26,085 bases of DNA from Gemmatimonadota bacterium (lineage in GTDB: Bacteria > Gemmatimonadota > Gemmatimonadetes > Gemmatimonadales > GWC2-71-9), in assembly GCA_003221085.1 (NCBI GenBank), contig QHUD01000124.1:1-26085 (forward strand), given 5' to 3'. Every line of letters starts with the position of its first letter. Within the stretch, counting starts at the first letter, position 1. Both the position numbers and the translations under genes were made by a program. Of this stretch, positions 12,575 to 20,316 are shown piece by piece. The notes beneath the pieces are model-generated. The model made no database searches. It saw only the letters and a program-made list of their open reading frames with translations, and was not told the DNA's origin.

Positions 12575-13670
12575 CCTGCAAGCGCCGCCCGCGTTCGGGC
12601 GGTTTTTTCTGCCCGGTCCCACCGATGTCCACCCCGAGATCCTCGCCGCCATGCAGCGGCCGATGATCGGACACCGCTCGGGCGCGATGGAGCAGCTGCT
12701 CGCCGGGCTCGAAGCGCCGCTCGCCCGGTTGTGCCGGACCTCCCGTCCCGTGCTGGTGGGAACCACTTCGGCGACCGGCTTCATGGAGATGGCGGTGCGC
12801 AACGGCGTCCGACATCGCGCGCTGTCGCTCGTCAACGGCTCGTTCAGCGAGCGGTTCGCGAAGCTGGTGACTGCCTGCGGCAGGGAGTGCATTCGCCTCG
12901 ACGTGCCGCCCGGCTGCGCCGTCGAGCCCGACATGCTGCGGGACACGCTGCGCCGTACGCCGGTCGACGCGGTGACCCTGGTCCACTCGGAGACGTCGAC
13001 GGGCGTGCTCCAGGACGTCGAGGCGCTCGCCGCGGTCGTGCGCGAGTTCGACGACGTCCTGCTGCTCGTGGACGCCGTCACATCGCTCGCGGGCTCTCCG
13101 GTCGAGACGGATCGCTGGGGAGGAGGGGGGGGGCTCGACTTCGTCCTCACCGGGTCGCAAAAGGCGCTTGCCCTCCCGCCCGGGCTCGCGCTGGGCGTCG
13201 CCTCCGAGCGGATGGTCGAGCGGGCCAAGACGCTGTCCGGGCGCGGTCTGTACTTCGATCTGGTGAGCTTCCTCGACGCGACCACCAAGCACCAGCCGAC
13301 CAACACGCCCGCGATCTCCCTGCTGTACGCGCTCGAGACCCAGCTCGCCCGGATCGAGGGCGAGGGCGGTGTCGAGGGGCGCTGGCGTCGCCACGACGCG
13401 ATGCGCCGTCGCGTGGAGGAGTGGAGCGAGCAGCACGGCATCGCCTACCTGCCCCGGGAAGGGCGCCGCAGCTGGACCGTGTCGTGCCTCAAGGTACCGG
13501 AGGGAAAGACCGCCAAGCAGATCGTCGGGGCGCTGAAGCAGGCGGGCTGGACCATCGGGTCGGGGTACGGCCCGCTGAAAGAGTCCACCATCCGTATCGG
13601 ACACATGGGCGACCACACCGTCGCCGCGCTCGACCAGCTCCTGGACCTGCTCGCCGGGCTCGTGGCGTGA
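12561..13670 (+). CDS. Class V aminotransferase, probable phosphoserine transaminase
   Basis: 369 residues of the alanine-glyoxylate/serine-pyruvate aminotransferase group (PLP fold type I). ATG 12561 overlaps the upstream stop (ATGA). Landmarks: FLPGPTDVHPEILAAM and MIGHRSGAME near the N-terminus, GTTSATGFMEMAV for the PLP phosphate, HSETSTGVLQDVEAL, the pyridine-contacting Asp in LLVDAVTSLAGSP, the Schiff-base Lys201 in GSQKALALPPG, and an Arg-bearing C-terminal STIRIGHMGD. Its overlap with serA (GTGA) argues that it makes phosphoserine, as class V enzymes do where classical SerC is absent; this is inference. A terminator-like hairpin with T6 lies within codons 9-16. CTG 12609, beyond the T-run, is a less likely alternative start. 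A G9 tract (13125-13133) adds Gly residues before LDFVLTGSQK. Confidence 0.88.
   Translation: MIAPALQAPPAFGRFFLPGPTDVHPEILAAMQRPMIGHRSGAMEQLLAGLEAPLARLCRTSRPVLVGTTSATGFMEMAVRNGVRHRALSLVNGSFSERFAKLVTACGRECIRLDVPPGCAVEPDMLRDTLRRTPVDAVTLVHSETSTGVLQDVEALAAVVREFDDVLLLVDAVTSLAGSPVETDRWGGGGGLDFVLTGSQKALALPPGLALGVASERMVERAKTLSGRGLYFDLVSFLDATTKHQPTNTPAISLLYALETQLARIEGEGGVEGRWRRHDAMRRRVEEWSEQHGIAYLPREGRRSWTVSCLKVPEGKTAKQIVGALKQAGWTIGSGYGPLKESTIRIGHMGDHTVAALDQLLDLLAGLVA
12585..12608 (+). terminator. Intrinsic terminator inside the aminotransferase 5' coding end (attenuator candidate)
   Basis: CCGCCCG (12585-12591), loop CGTT, CGGGCGG (12596-12602), then TTTTTT (12603-12608): a canonical Rho-independent terminator starting 21 nt after the nicotinamidase-like stop. 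It lies in the overlapping aminotransferase frame, where the T-run encodes Phe-Phe with TTT TTT. The other eight Phe codons I count in that gene are all TTC. Confidence 0.75.
13125..13133 (+). repeat. G9 homopolymer in the aminotransferase gene
   Basis: Nine consecutive G within a Gly-rich stretch (WGGGGG) between the Asp and Lys PLP motifs. A slipped base would truncate the enzyme and, through coupling, lower serA expression. It may also be a sequencing-error risk point. Confidence 0.55.
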
Positions 13671-15262
13671 CCTACCGCGTCGCGGTGGCCGACAAGGTGT
13701 CGGCGTCCGGACTCAAGCTGCTCGCGGACACGCCGGAGATCGAAGTCGCCAACTGCGCCGGCAAGCCGCGCGAGGAGCTCGAGCGGGCGCTCGCCGGCGC
13801 GCACGCGCTCATCGTGCGGAGCGAGACCCGGGTGACGGCGGACCTGCTCACCCGCGGCCCCAACCTGCGGGTGATCGCCCGCGCCGGGACTGGGGTCGAC
13901 AACATCGACGTGCATGCCGCCACCAGGCGCGGCATCGCCGTGATGAACGCTCCCGGCGCCAACACGGTCAGTGCCGCCGAGCATGCCATGGGCCTGCTGC
14001 TCGCCCAGGCCCGCCACATTCCCTGGGCGGCGGAGGCGATGCGTCGCGGCGAATGGGATCGCAAGCGGTTCGAGGGAACGGAGCTGCGGGGCAAAACCAT
14101 CGGGATCGTGGGGTTGGGGCGCATCGGCGGGCACGTGGCCATGCTCGCCCGCGCGTTCGGGATGCACGTGGTCGGGCACGATCCGTACCTGTCGCCGGAG
14201 CGCGCGGCGGAGCTGCAGCTGAAGCTGCTGCCGCTCGACCAGCTGCTCGGCCAGGCGGACGTAGTCACGCTCCACGTGGCTCACACCGAGCAGACCCATC
14301 ACCTGATCAACGGCGAGCGGTTGAAACTCATGAAGCCCACGGCGGTGCTGGTGAATACCGCGCGTGGCGAGCTCGTGGACGAAGCGGCCTTGGCCGACGC
14401 CATTCGCGACAAACGCATCGGCGGCGCGGCGATCGATGTGTTCGCGGTCGAGCCCCTGCCCGCGGACGCGCCGCTGCGCAAGCTCGAGCGCGTGATTCTC
14501 ACACCGCACCTCGCGGCCTCGACCGCCGAGGCGCAGGAGCGCGTGAGCGTCGAGATCTGCGGGGCCGTGCGCGACGCGTTGCTCGTCGGCGATCTCTCGT
14601 TCGCCATCAACGTCCCCGGGATCTCGGGTGATCTGTTACGGCGGCTCGGGCCGCTGCTCGATCTGGCGCGCCGACTCGGTCGCCTGGCGATGGCGCTGGT
14701 CGATGGGCCGGTCACGTCGGTCGAGGTGGACTACGGCGGGAAGGATGACGCGGCGCCGCGGCCCGTGCTCATGGCAGCGGTCGAGGGGATGCTCTCGGGG
14801 ATGGGCGTCGAGCCGGTAAGCCTCGTGAACGCACTGCTCATCGCCGAGGAGCGCGGCATTCGACACGCCCGCCGCACCGGAACGCCGGAGCCGGGCTTCG
14901 AGACTACCGTGGGCGTCACGCTCGAGGCGGCACGCGGCCGTGCCCGCGTGGCCGGCACGGTGCTGGGCAACGAGCACGGTCGCGTGATTCGGATCGACGA
15001 CTACCACGTCGACGTCGCGCCCGAGGGGTGGATGCTGGTGATCCGGAATCGCGACGTGCCCGGCGTGATCGGCCGCGTCGGCACCCTGCTCGGCGGCGCC
15101 GGGATCAATATCGGGAGCTACCACCAGGCCCGCGTCGCCTTTCCGGGACACGACGCGCTCGCGGCGATCACGGTGGACCAGCCCCTCGTGAACGGCGTGC
15201 TCGACGAGCTGGCGCGGGTGGCGGACATCCAGCTGGTCCGGCTGGTGAACTTCGGGGACTGA
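13667..15262 (+). CDS. serA: D-3-phosphoglycerate dehydrogenase
   Basis: 531 residues, the long form of the enzyme that oxidises 3-phosphoglycerate with NAD to 3-phosphohydroxypyruvate, opening serine synthesis. GTG 13667 overlaps the aminotransferase stop (GTGA). Order of domains: split substrate domain (RVIARAGTGVDNIDVHAA), Rossmann domain with VGLGRIGGHVA, Arg233 in NTARGELVDE, the Glu in DVFAVEP, and His281 in TPHLAASTAEAQ. Then come the intervening allosteric-substrate-binding domain (about 320-450) and a C-terminal ACT domain (about 455-531; MLVIRNRDVPGVIGRVG, GINIGSYHQAR). The ACT domain suggests serine feedback inhibition as in other long SerA proteins. The upstream aminotransferase would use its product. 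It converges on the alpha/beta hydrolase gene with a 6-bp gap and no terminator. Confidence 0.95.
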   Translation: MTYRVAVADKVSASGLKLLADTPEIEVANCAGKPREELERALAGAHALIVRSETRVTADLLTRGPNLRVIARAGTGVDNIDVHAATRRGIAVMNAPGANTVSAAEHAMGLLLAQARHIPWAAEAMRRGEWDRKRFEGTELRGKTIGIVGLGRIGGHVAMLARAFGMHVVGHDPYLSPERAAELQLKLLPLDQLLGQADVVTLHVAHTEQTHHLINGERLKLMKPTAVLVNTARGELVDEAALADAIRDKRIGGAAIDVFAVEPLPADAPLRKLERVILTPHLAASTAEAQERVSVEICGAVRDALLVGDLSFAINVPGISGDLLRRLGPLLDLARRLGRLAMALVDGPVTSVEVDYGGKDDAAPRPVLMAAVEGMLSGMGVEPVSLVNALLIAEERGIRHARRTGTPEPGFETTVGVTLEAARGRARVAGTVLGNEHGRVIRIDDYHVDVAPEGWMLVIRNRDVPGVIGRVGTLLGGAGINIGSYHQARVAFPGHDALAAITVDQPLVNGVLDELARVADIQLVRLVNFGD

Positions 15263-15268
15263 ACGCGC

Positions 15269-16627
15269 CTACCTGGGGGCCCCGAAACCTCGGACTCGTG
15301 TCGCGAGCCAGTCTTGAATGGTGGTGAAATAGGCGGGTACGAACCGCTGCAAGGACGCCATTTCCGCGCTGCTGCCGATCCTCGCCTCCAGCTGAAGGTG
15401 ATCCGCCTGCGGCACAATTCGCAACGTGTAGTCCCGGTTGCCGCCGGCTTTCAAGGCCGCCTCCCACGCGGCCTTGTTCTTTTCCGCCACGATGTTGTTG
15501 TCGAGCTCCCCGAAGAGCGCGAGTGTCGGCACCTGGAGTCGACGCAACGTGGGCGCAGGATCGTAGAAGTACAACCGTCGAATGAATTGCCAGGAAGGAT
15601 GGTCCGGCGTTCCCGGGAATATGTCCGGCGGCGCGCCCCCCATTCGAGCGGCGACCCTGGCACGAGTTGCTGCGTACTCGTCCCACCCTTGGCCCGTCCG
15701 CGCGAATTGGTACTGCAGTTTCATGAGTCCCACGATCTGCTCAACGGCTTGCGACCGCATGCCGCGAGCCCTCATTTCGTTTTCCGCCTGATCGATGGTT
15801 GTCTCGGCGGCGGGTACTCCCGCACCAGACACGCTGATGAGGAATGCCATGTCCTTGGCGCGGACTGCGGCCAGCGGCATGATCCATCCGGCTTGACTGA
15901 CCCCTAAGAGTCCGATCTGCCCGGGGTCGATGCCTCGGCGGGTCTTCAGGTACCTGAACGCCGCCACCACGTCGCCCGCCAGATCGTCGAAGGAGGCCGT
16001 GTTCCAGTCGCCCGTCGAGCCGCCCACGCCACGCTTGTCGTACGCGAGGATTGCCATGCCCCGGTGCACGAGGAACCGGGCAAAAGGAAGCACGTAGTCA
16101 CGGCTCTCCGGCCCGGACCCGTGCACGAGAATGACAGCCGGATGCTGACCGGCGACGTTCGGGCGGATCAGCGTCCCCGCCAACTGAACGGCGCCGTTTG
16201 CGAAGCGGACGTCCTCCAGGGTCTCGATCTCGACGCGCCGGGCAATACGCGAGGGCGTACCCTCGCGTTTCCACGTCAGCGAAGTGATCTTGCCGGCGGC
16301 GTCGCGTTGAAACTCGATCCGGGATTCGATCGAGGTCGGGACCGCAGCGCCCGGACCGGTGAAGAAGCGGTCGCGGTCCGTCGGATACAGCGTCCGAACC
16401 TCTCCGGATTCATCGAACGCGACGAGTTGGTTCGTCCCGGTGAGTTCATTCCACATCTGGAGGTACGCGAAGGCATTCGGTGCCCACTGATACACGCCGG
16501 CGAATTCCCGAAGCGCCTTCTCGTCCACCGAGCGCACGGTCGGGGTCTGAAATGCCGGCGGCGCGATCGATACTCCAAGGAGAGCCGTGGCGACTGTTGC
16601 GCCGATTGCCGTCCACGACGACCACAT
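15269..16627 (-). CDS. Exported alpha/beta hydrolase
   Basis: 452 residues from ATG 16627, with GGGAGGAC upstream. An N-terminal hydrophobic segment (WTAIGATVATALLGVSIAPP) serves as signal peptide. Residues about 36-125 form a small beta-rich domain (FAGVYQWAP, FDESGEVRTLYPTDRDRFF), like those fused to peptidases and beta-lactamase-like proteins. Then follows a serine-hydrolase domain: VILVHGSGPESRD oxyanion segment, nucleophile Ser244 in GVSQAGW, Asp376 in FGELDNN and His410 in QADHLQLE, a complete triad. The nearest familiar description is a dienelactone-hydrolase/serine-aminopeptidase type esterase or peptidase; the substrate is unknown. It is the last gene after the two FtsX permeases, 21 nt downstream, and probably shares their transcript. 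Confidence 0.87.
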   Translation of the reverse strand: MWSSWTAIGATVATALLGVSIAPPAFQTPTVRSVDEKALREFAGVYQWAPNAFAYLQMWNELTGTNQLVAFDESGEVRTLYPTDRDRFFTGPGAAVPTSIESRIEFQRDAAGKITSLTWKREGTPSRIARRVEIETLEDVRFANGAVQLAGTLIRPNVAGQHPAVILVHGSGPESRDYVLPFARFLVHRGMAILAYDKRGVGGSTGDWNTASFDDLAGDVVAAFRYLKTRRGIDPGQIGLLGVSQAGWIMPLAAVRAKDMAFLISVSGAGVPAAETTIDQAENEMRARGMRSQAVEQIVGLMKLQYQFARTGQGWDEYAATRARVAARMGGAPPDIFPGTPDHPSWQFIRRLYFYDPAPTLRRLQVPTLALFGELDNNIVAEKNKAAWEAALKAGGNRDYTLRIVPQADHLQLEARIGSSAEMASLQRFVPAYFTTIQDWLATRVRGFGAPR

Positions 16628-16648
16628 ACCTCTGGTGTCCTCCCTCCC

Positions 16649-17899
16649 TTATTCGTACCGCAGCGACTCCACGGGATCTACGGCGGCGGCGCGGCGCGCC
16701 GGCAGGATACCTGCCAAGAGCCCCACACCGATCAGGATGCCCACGCAGATCAGGGCGATGGGCCACGACAACCTCGGGTTCAGGATGTACTGCATCGCCG
16801 GGTTGCCTTCCGTCGGAATCGCATCGACCCCGAGCACGATCAGCGCCGCCGTCGCGAGGCCCACCAGTCCGCCGGACACGGCGATCGTCATGCCCTCGAA
16901 CAGGAATTGCGCCATGATGTGGCGGCGCCGCGCCCCGAGCGCGAGCTTGATGCCGATTTCCTGCGTCCGCTCCTTCACCACGACGTACATGATGTTCGCG
17001 ACACCGACACCCGCGATGAGCAGAGTGAAGCCCCCGACGAGCCCCATGAAGATCTGGATGCCGAGCCCCACGGCGAGGTTTTCCTTCTCGCTTTCGATGA
17101 AGTCCCACATGCCCAGGGCTCGCTCATCCGCGGGGTCGAAGCTGTATTTCCGTCCCAGCACCCGGTAGAGCTCCGCCTTCACCAGGGGCCCGCGAGATGC
17201 ATCGTGCGGCTGCACGATCAGGTGGCCCACGAACCGGTTTCCCCAGATGGTGCGAAAGGTCGAGTACGGGATGACGGCCCGGTCCGCGTCCGGGCCGTTG
17301 TTGCTCGAGTCCTGGAACTTCTTCTGCAGCACCCCGACTACGGTGAAGGGCAACCCGTCGACGACCACGCTCTTGCCGATGGGGTCGACACCCTTGCCGA
17401 AGATCCGCTCCGCCAGCTCGTTCCCGAGGAACAGCACGCGCCGCTTCTGCGCGATGTCCGCGGCGTTGATGAAGCGTCCACCCAGCGCCGGGTCCATGTG
17501 GCGCATCGCCTGGTGCTCGGTACCAACACCCTCGAGGAACGGGTTGGTGCGGGTCTTGCCCACCTGGAACGCGGTGCCCCAGCGCCCGTACGAGATACTG
17601 CCCCGGTCGATGTCCGGGATTGCCCGCTCCACGAGCTCCAGGTCTTCTTCCACGAGGTGGATGCGCCGGCCCTGTCCCAAGCCGGCGAATGCCTTGCTGG
17701 TCTCACCGCCGTAGACCATGAAGATCCGCTCACCGGCACCCAGCAGGCCGTCGCGAATGGTGCGCTTCAGTCCCTCACCAAACGCCAGCAACAGGACGAC
17801 CGCGAGCGTGCCCCACGTCACGGCAAAGAACGTGAGGAAGGCGCGGGTCCGCTGCGCCTTCAAATCGCCGATGAATTCCTGGAGGAGGATGTAGAACAT
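16649..17899 (-). CDS. FtsX/MacB-type permease, second of a tandem pair
   Basis: 416 residues from ATG 17899, two bases after the stop of the first permease; the longer open frame upstream is antisense-like and ignored. Architecture: an amphipathic start FYILLQEFIGDLKAQRTRA, first membrane helix (FLTFFAVTWGTLAVVLLLAFGEG), a large periplasmic MacB-type core domain (about 45-280, including GGRFINAADIAQKRRVLFLG and PFTVVGVLQKK), then three C-terminal helices with the FtsX signature VANIMYVVVKERTQEIGIKLALGA and the closing LPARRAAAVDPVESLRYE. It would work with the HlyD-type adaptor to move a substrate across the periplasm, powered by an ATPase not encoded here. It is clearly a paralogue of its neighbour. 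Confidence 0.9.
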   Translation of the reverse strand: MFYILLQEFIGDLKAQRTRAFLTFFAVTWGTLAVVLLLAFGEGLKRTIRDGLLGAGERIFMVYGGETSKAFAGLGQGRRIHLVEEDLELVERAIPDIDRGSISYGRWGTAFQVGKTRTNPFLEGVGTEHQAMRHMDPALGGRFINAADIAQKRRVLFLGNELAERIFGKGVDPIGKSVVVDGLPFTVVGVLQKKFQDSSNNGPDADRAVIPYSTFRTIWGNRFVGHLIVQPHDASRGPLVKAELYRVLGRKYSFDPADERALGMWDFIESEKENLAVGLGIQIFMGLVGGFTLLIAGVGVANIMYVVVKERTQEIGIKLALGARRRHIMAQFLFEGMTIAVSGGLVGLATAALIVLGVDAIPTEGNPAMQYILNPRLSWPIALICVGILIGVGLLAGILPARRAAAVDPVESLRYE

Positions 17900-17901
17900 G
17901 C

Positions 17902-19119
17902 CTAGGTGCGCAGCGCTTCCACCGGGTCGAGCGCCGCCGCGCGCCGGGCCGGCATCAGGCCTGCCGCAAAGGCGACGCCCGCGAGCAAGACGAGCGTCGC
18001 CGCGAGCACCTGGGGCGAGATGGTCGGCACGCCGACGAACTCCTTGATCGGCAAGCCCCCGAGGGCGGTGACGAGCCCGAGCGAGAGCAGCAGCCCGAGC
18101 GTCGCCCCCATCGACACGATCATCAGCGCCTCGGCGAAGAACTGCCGCATGATGTCGGCGCGGGTCGCGCCCACGGCGCGCCGCACGCCGATTTCGCGCG
18201 TCCGTTCCCGGACCACGATGTACATGATGTTCGCCACGCCGATACCACCGACCAGCAGGGTGAAGCTGCCGACGATGGCGAAGAAGACGTTGAAGGCCAC
18301 GAACATCTGGTCGAAACGGGTTTCCCACTCGCTCGTGTCCCAGAAGGCCAGAGCATCCTTGTCCTGCGGATCGAACTTGTACTTGCGGGCCATCGTTTCG
18401 TACACCCGCCGCTCGGCCTGCTTGGTGATCTCCGAAGTCCGCGCCCGGTAGACGATGTTGTTCAGGAAGCGGTTGCCGAACAGGGCGTAGTGCGTCGTCG
18501 CGGGAATGAAGATCCGATCCTTGTCACGCTCCTGATAGGAGGAATTCTGCAGTTTGGGGCGCATCACACCGACGACCGTGAAGGGCGCGTCACCCAGGAA
18601 CACCTGCTGTCCGACGGCTGCTGCGTCAGCAAACAGCAGTTTCGCGAGCTCGTCGCCCAACACGGCCACGCGTCTTCGCTCGGCGACATCGCGATCGTTG
18701 ATGAAGCGGCCGCCCGCTTCGGGGATGATGTTGCGCATCAGGCCGTACACGGGAACGATGCCCGTGATGGCGGGCGCGGCTGCCTTGACGCCACGACGCA
18801 CCCGCGCGCTCTGTGTGATGAACTCGGGGCTGATGTACTCGATCTCCGTGACCTCGCGTGCCAACAGCTGCACGTCATCCGGGCGCAGCCGGATCGGGCG
18901 GCCATCGCCGAAGCCGGCGAACGGCTTCGTGGTCCGCCCGCCCCACAGGATGACGATCCGGTCGCCCAGCCCGTGAAACCGCTTCCTCGTCTGGCGCTCC
19001 AGGCCGACGCCGAACGCCAGCAGCACGACCACCGCCACCGTGCCCCACGCAATCCCGAGGACGGTGAGAGAGGTGCGGAGCTTTTGAGCTCGCAGGTCGG
19101 CGACGAACTCGCGCCACAC
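17902..19119 (-). CDS. FtsX/MacB-type permease, first of a tandem pair
   Basis: 405 residues from GTG 19119, one base after the adaptor stop. It has the same layout as its neighbour: WREFVADLRAQKLRTSLTV leading into helix 1 (LGIAWGTVAVVVLLAFGVG), a periplasmic core domain (PEAGGRFINDRDVAERRRVAVLG, PFTVVGVMRPK), and three C-terminal helices with VANIMYIVVRERTREIGVRRAVGA and LMPARRAAALDPVEALRT. Lack of any fused or adjacent nucleotide-binding domain distinguishes it from E. coli MacB, which carries its own ATPase. The paired, diverged permeases may form a heterodimer, two half-sites of one exporter. Cargo is unknown. Confidence 0.92.
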   Translation of the reverse strand: MWREFVADLRAQKLRTSLTVLGIAWGTVAVVVLLAFGVGLERQTRKRFHGLGDRIVILWGGRTTKPFAGFGDGRPIRLRPDDVQLLAREVTEIEYISPEFITQSARVRRGVKAAAPAITGIVPVYGLMRNIIPEAGGRFINDRDVAERRRVAVLGDELAKLLFADAAAVGQQVFLGDAPFTVVGVMRPKLQNSSYQERDKDRIFIPATTHYALFGNRFLNNIVYRARTSEITKQAERRVYETMARKYKFDPQDKDALAFWDTSEWETRFDQMFVAFNVFFAIVGSFTLLVGGIGVANIMYIVVRERTREIGVRRAVGATRADIMRQFFAEALMIVSMGATLGLLLSLGLVTALGGLPIKEFVGVPTISPQVLAATLVLLAGVAFAAGLMPARRAAALDPVEALRT

Positions 19120-19120
19120 G

Positions 19121-20215
19121 TCAGGAGATCTCGCGCGGCGCCGGCTCCATCAGCGAGTCGGTCGCCTGCAGGCCCTCCAGGACCTCGATATTGATGGCGT
19201 CGGAGAGGCCGGTCTTTATGTGACGCTCCGCGGTCTTGCCGGGGCCGGTCCGGAGAGTGACGAAGCTCGAGTCGTGGCGGTGGGTGACGAGCCGTTCCGG
19301 GATGTACAGCACGCTGTCCCGGCGCGAGATGATCACCTCGGCGTTGGCCGAGTAGCCCGCACGGAGCGTGGCACCCTCGACTTCGGTCAGGACGATCTCG
19401 ATCGGGAAGACCGTCGCCTGCTCCTGCTTGTGGGCCTTCAGCCAGATCTTCTCGAGCCGGCCCTTCACCGTGGCGTTGGGAAGTGCGCCGATCTTGATCG
19501 TGACCGGCATGCCCTCCTTGAGTCGACCTACGTCGATCTCGTCCACCGTGCCTCGGAAGATCAAGTCCCCCATCGCCGCCATGCGCATCAGCACCGTACC
19601 TGCCTGGTACGGCGTGAGCGGCACCACCGGATCGCCGATCTCGATCGAGTCCTCGAGGATGTAGCCGTCGATCGGGGCACGGACCACCGTCTCGACCTGC
19701 TTGCCGCCGGTGAGGACCTTGCCGCCTTCCTGCAACGCGAGCCGCTCCTGTGCCAGCGAGAGCTGACTGCGCGTCTCGTCCACGCGCCGCTGAGCGGCCT
19801 CGAGATCGGAGGGGGAAATCAGGTTCCTGTTACGCAGCTCCTGCTGGCGGGCCAGCTCGCGCTCCAGGTTCTTGATCTCGATCTCGCGCAGCTCGACGTT
19901 GCGGCGGAGCTCCACCATTTCCAGCGGCGTCGGGTTGGGTGAGATGTCGAGCAGCGGCTGGCCCCGCTTGACGAAGTCGCCGACCGCCGCGAAGCGCTGT
20001 CGGACGACGCCGGCGAGGATGGACTTGACGCTGACTTCGACCCGGGGCTCGATGGTGCCGACGGCGAGGGCCTTGTCGACCAGGGACCCACGAACCACCG
20101 CCACCGCCTTGGGCCCGTCCTTCTTGCCGCCGGAGAGCTTGCCGGTGGCGGCCATGGCGCCCAGACCCAGGACGGCGGCGACGGTCGCGACAATGATCAC
20201 GCTACGGCGGCTCAT
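19121..20215 (-). CDS. HlyD/MacA-type periplasmic adaptor (membrane fusion protein)
   Basis: 364 residues from ATG 20215, with CCGGAG 10 nt upstream. A single N-terminal helix (VIIVATVAAVLGLGAMAATG) anchors it. Then come the first half of the lipoyl domain (VVRGSLVDKALAVGTIEPRV, GDFVKRGQPLLDI), an alpha-helical hairpin (about 100-160, MVELRRNVELREIEIKNLER then DETRSQLSLAQERLALQ), the second lipoyl half (VVRAPIDGYI), and beta-barrel and membrane-proximal domains (GTVDEIDVGRLKEGMPVTI, LRAGYSANAEVII, SVLYIPERLV). Such adaptors bridge an inner-membrane pump to a TolC-like channel, which is not in the window. It heads the permease-permease-hydrolase series. The 101-bp gap before it holds a GGGCCC-rich stretch but no clear promoter. 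Confidence 0.93.
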   Translation of the reverse strand: MSRRSVIIVATVAAVLGLGAMAATGKLSGGKKDGPKAVAVVRGSLVDKALAVGTIEPRVEVSVKSILAGVVRQRFAAVGDFVKRGQPLLDISPNPTPLEMVELRRNVELREIEIKNLERELARQQELRNRNLISPSDLEAAQRRVDETRSQLSLAQERLALQEGGKVLTGGKQVETVVRAPIDGYILEDSIEIGDPVVPLTPYQAGTVLMRMAAMGDLIFRGTVDEIDVGRLKEGMPVTIKIGALPNATVKGRLEKIWLKAHKQEQATVFPIEIVLTEVEGATLRAGYSANAEVIISRRDSVLYIPERLVTHRHDSSFVTLRTGPGKTAERHIKTGLSDAINIEVLEGLQATDSLMEPAPREIS

Positions 20216-20316
20216 ATCGGGACGGCTCCGGGCTGGTGCGTAGGATCAGACGTGTCTTGTTCTTACGGGGCTCGGTGCCGATTGTTTCCAGGGGGGAACG
20301 GGGCCCGGGGCCCGCC

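Noticed and set aside
17900..18328. N-terminal extension of the second FtsX permease
   Set aside because: The extension is out-of-frame translation of the first permease gene; the ATG at 17899 begins a normal family N-terminus.
20297..20316. GGGCCC-rich palindromic stretch between chemoreceptor and adaptor genes
   Set aside because: Two adjacent GGGCCC copies can fold, but there is no T-run and the loop geometry is poor, so I do not call a terminator.
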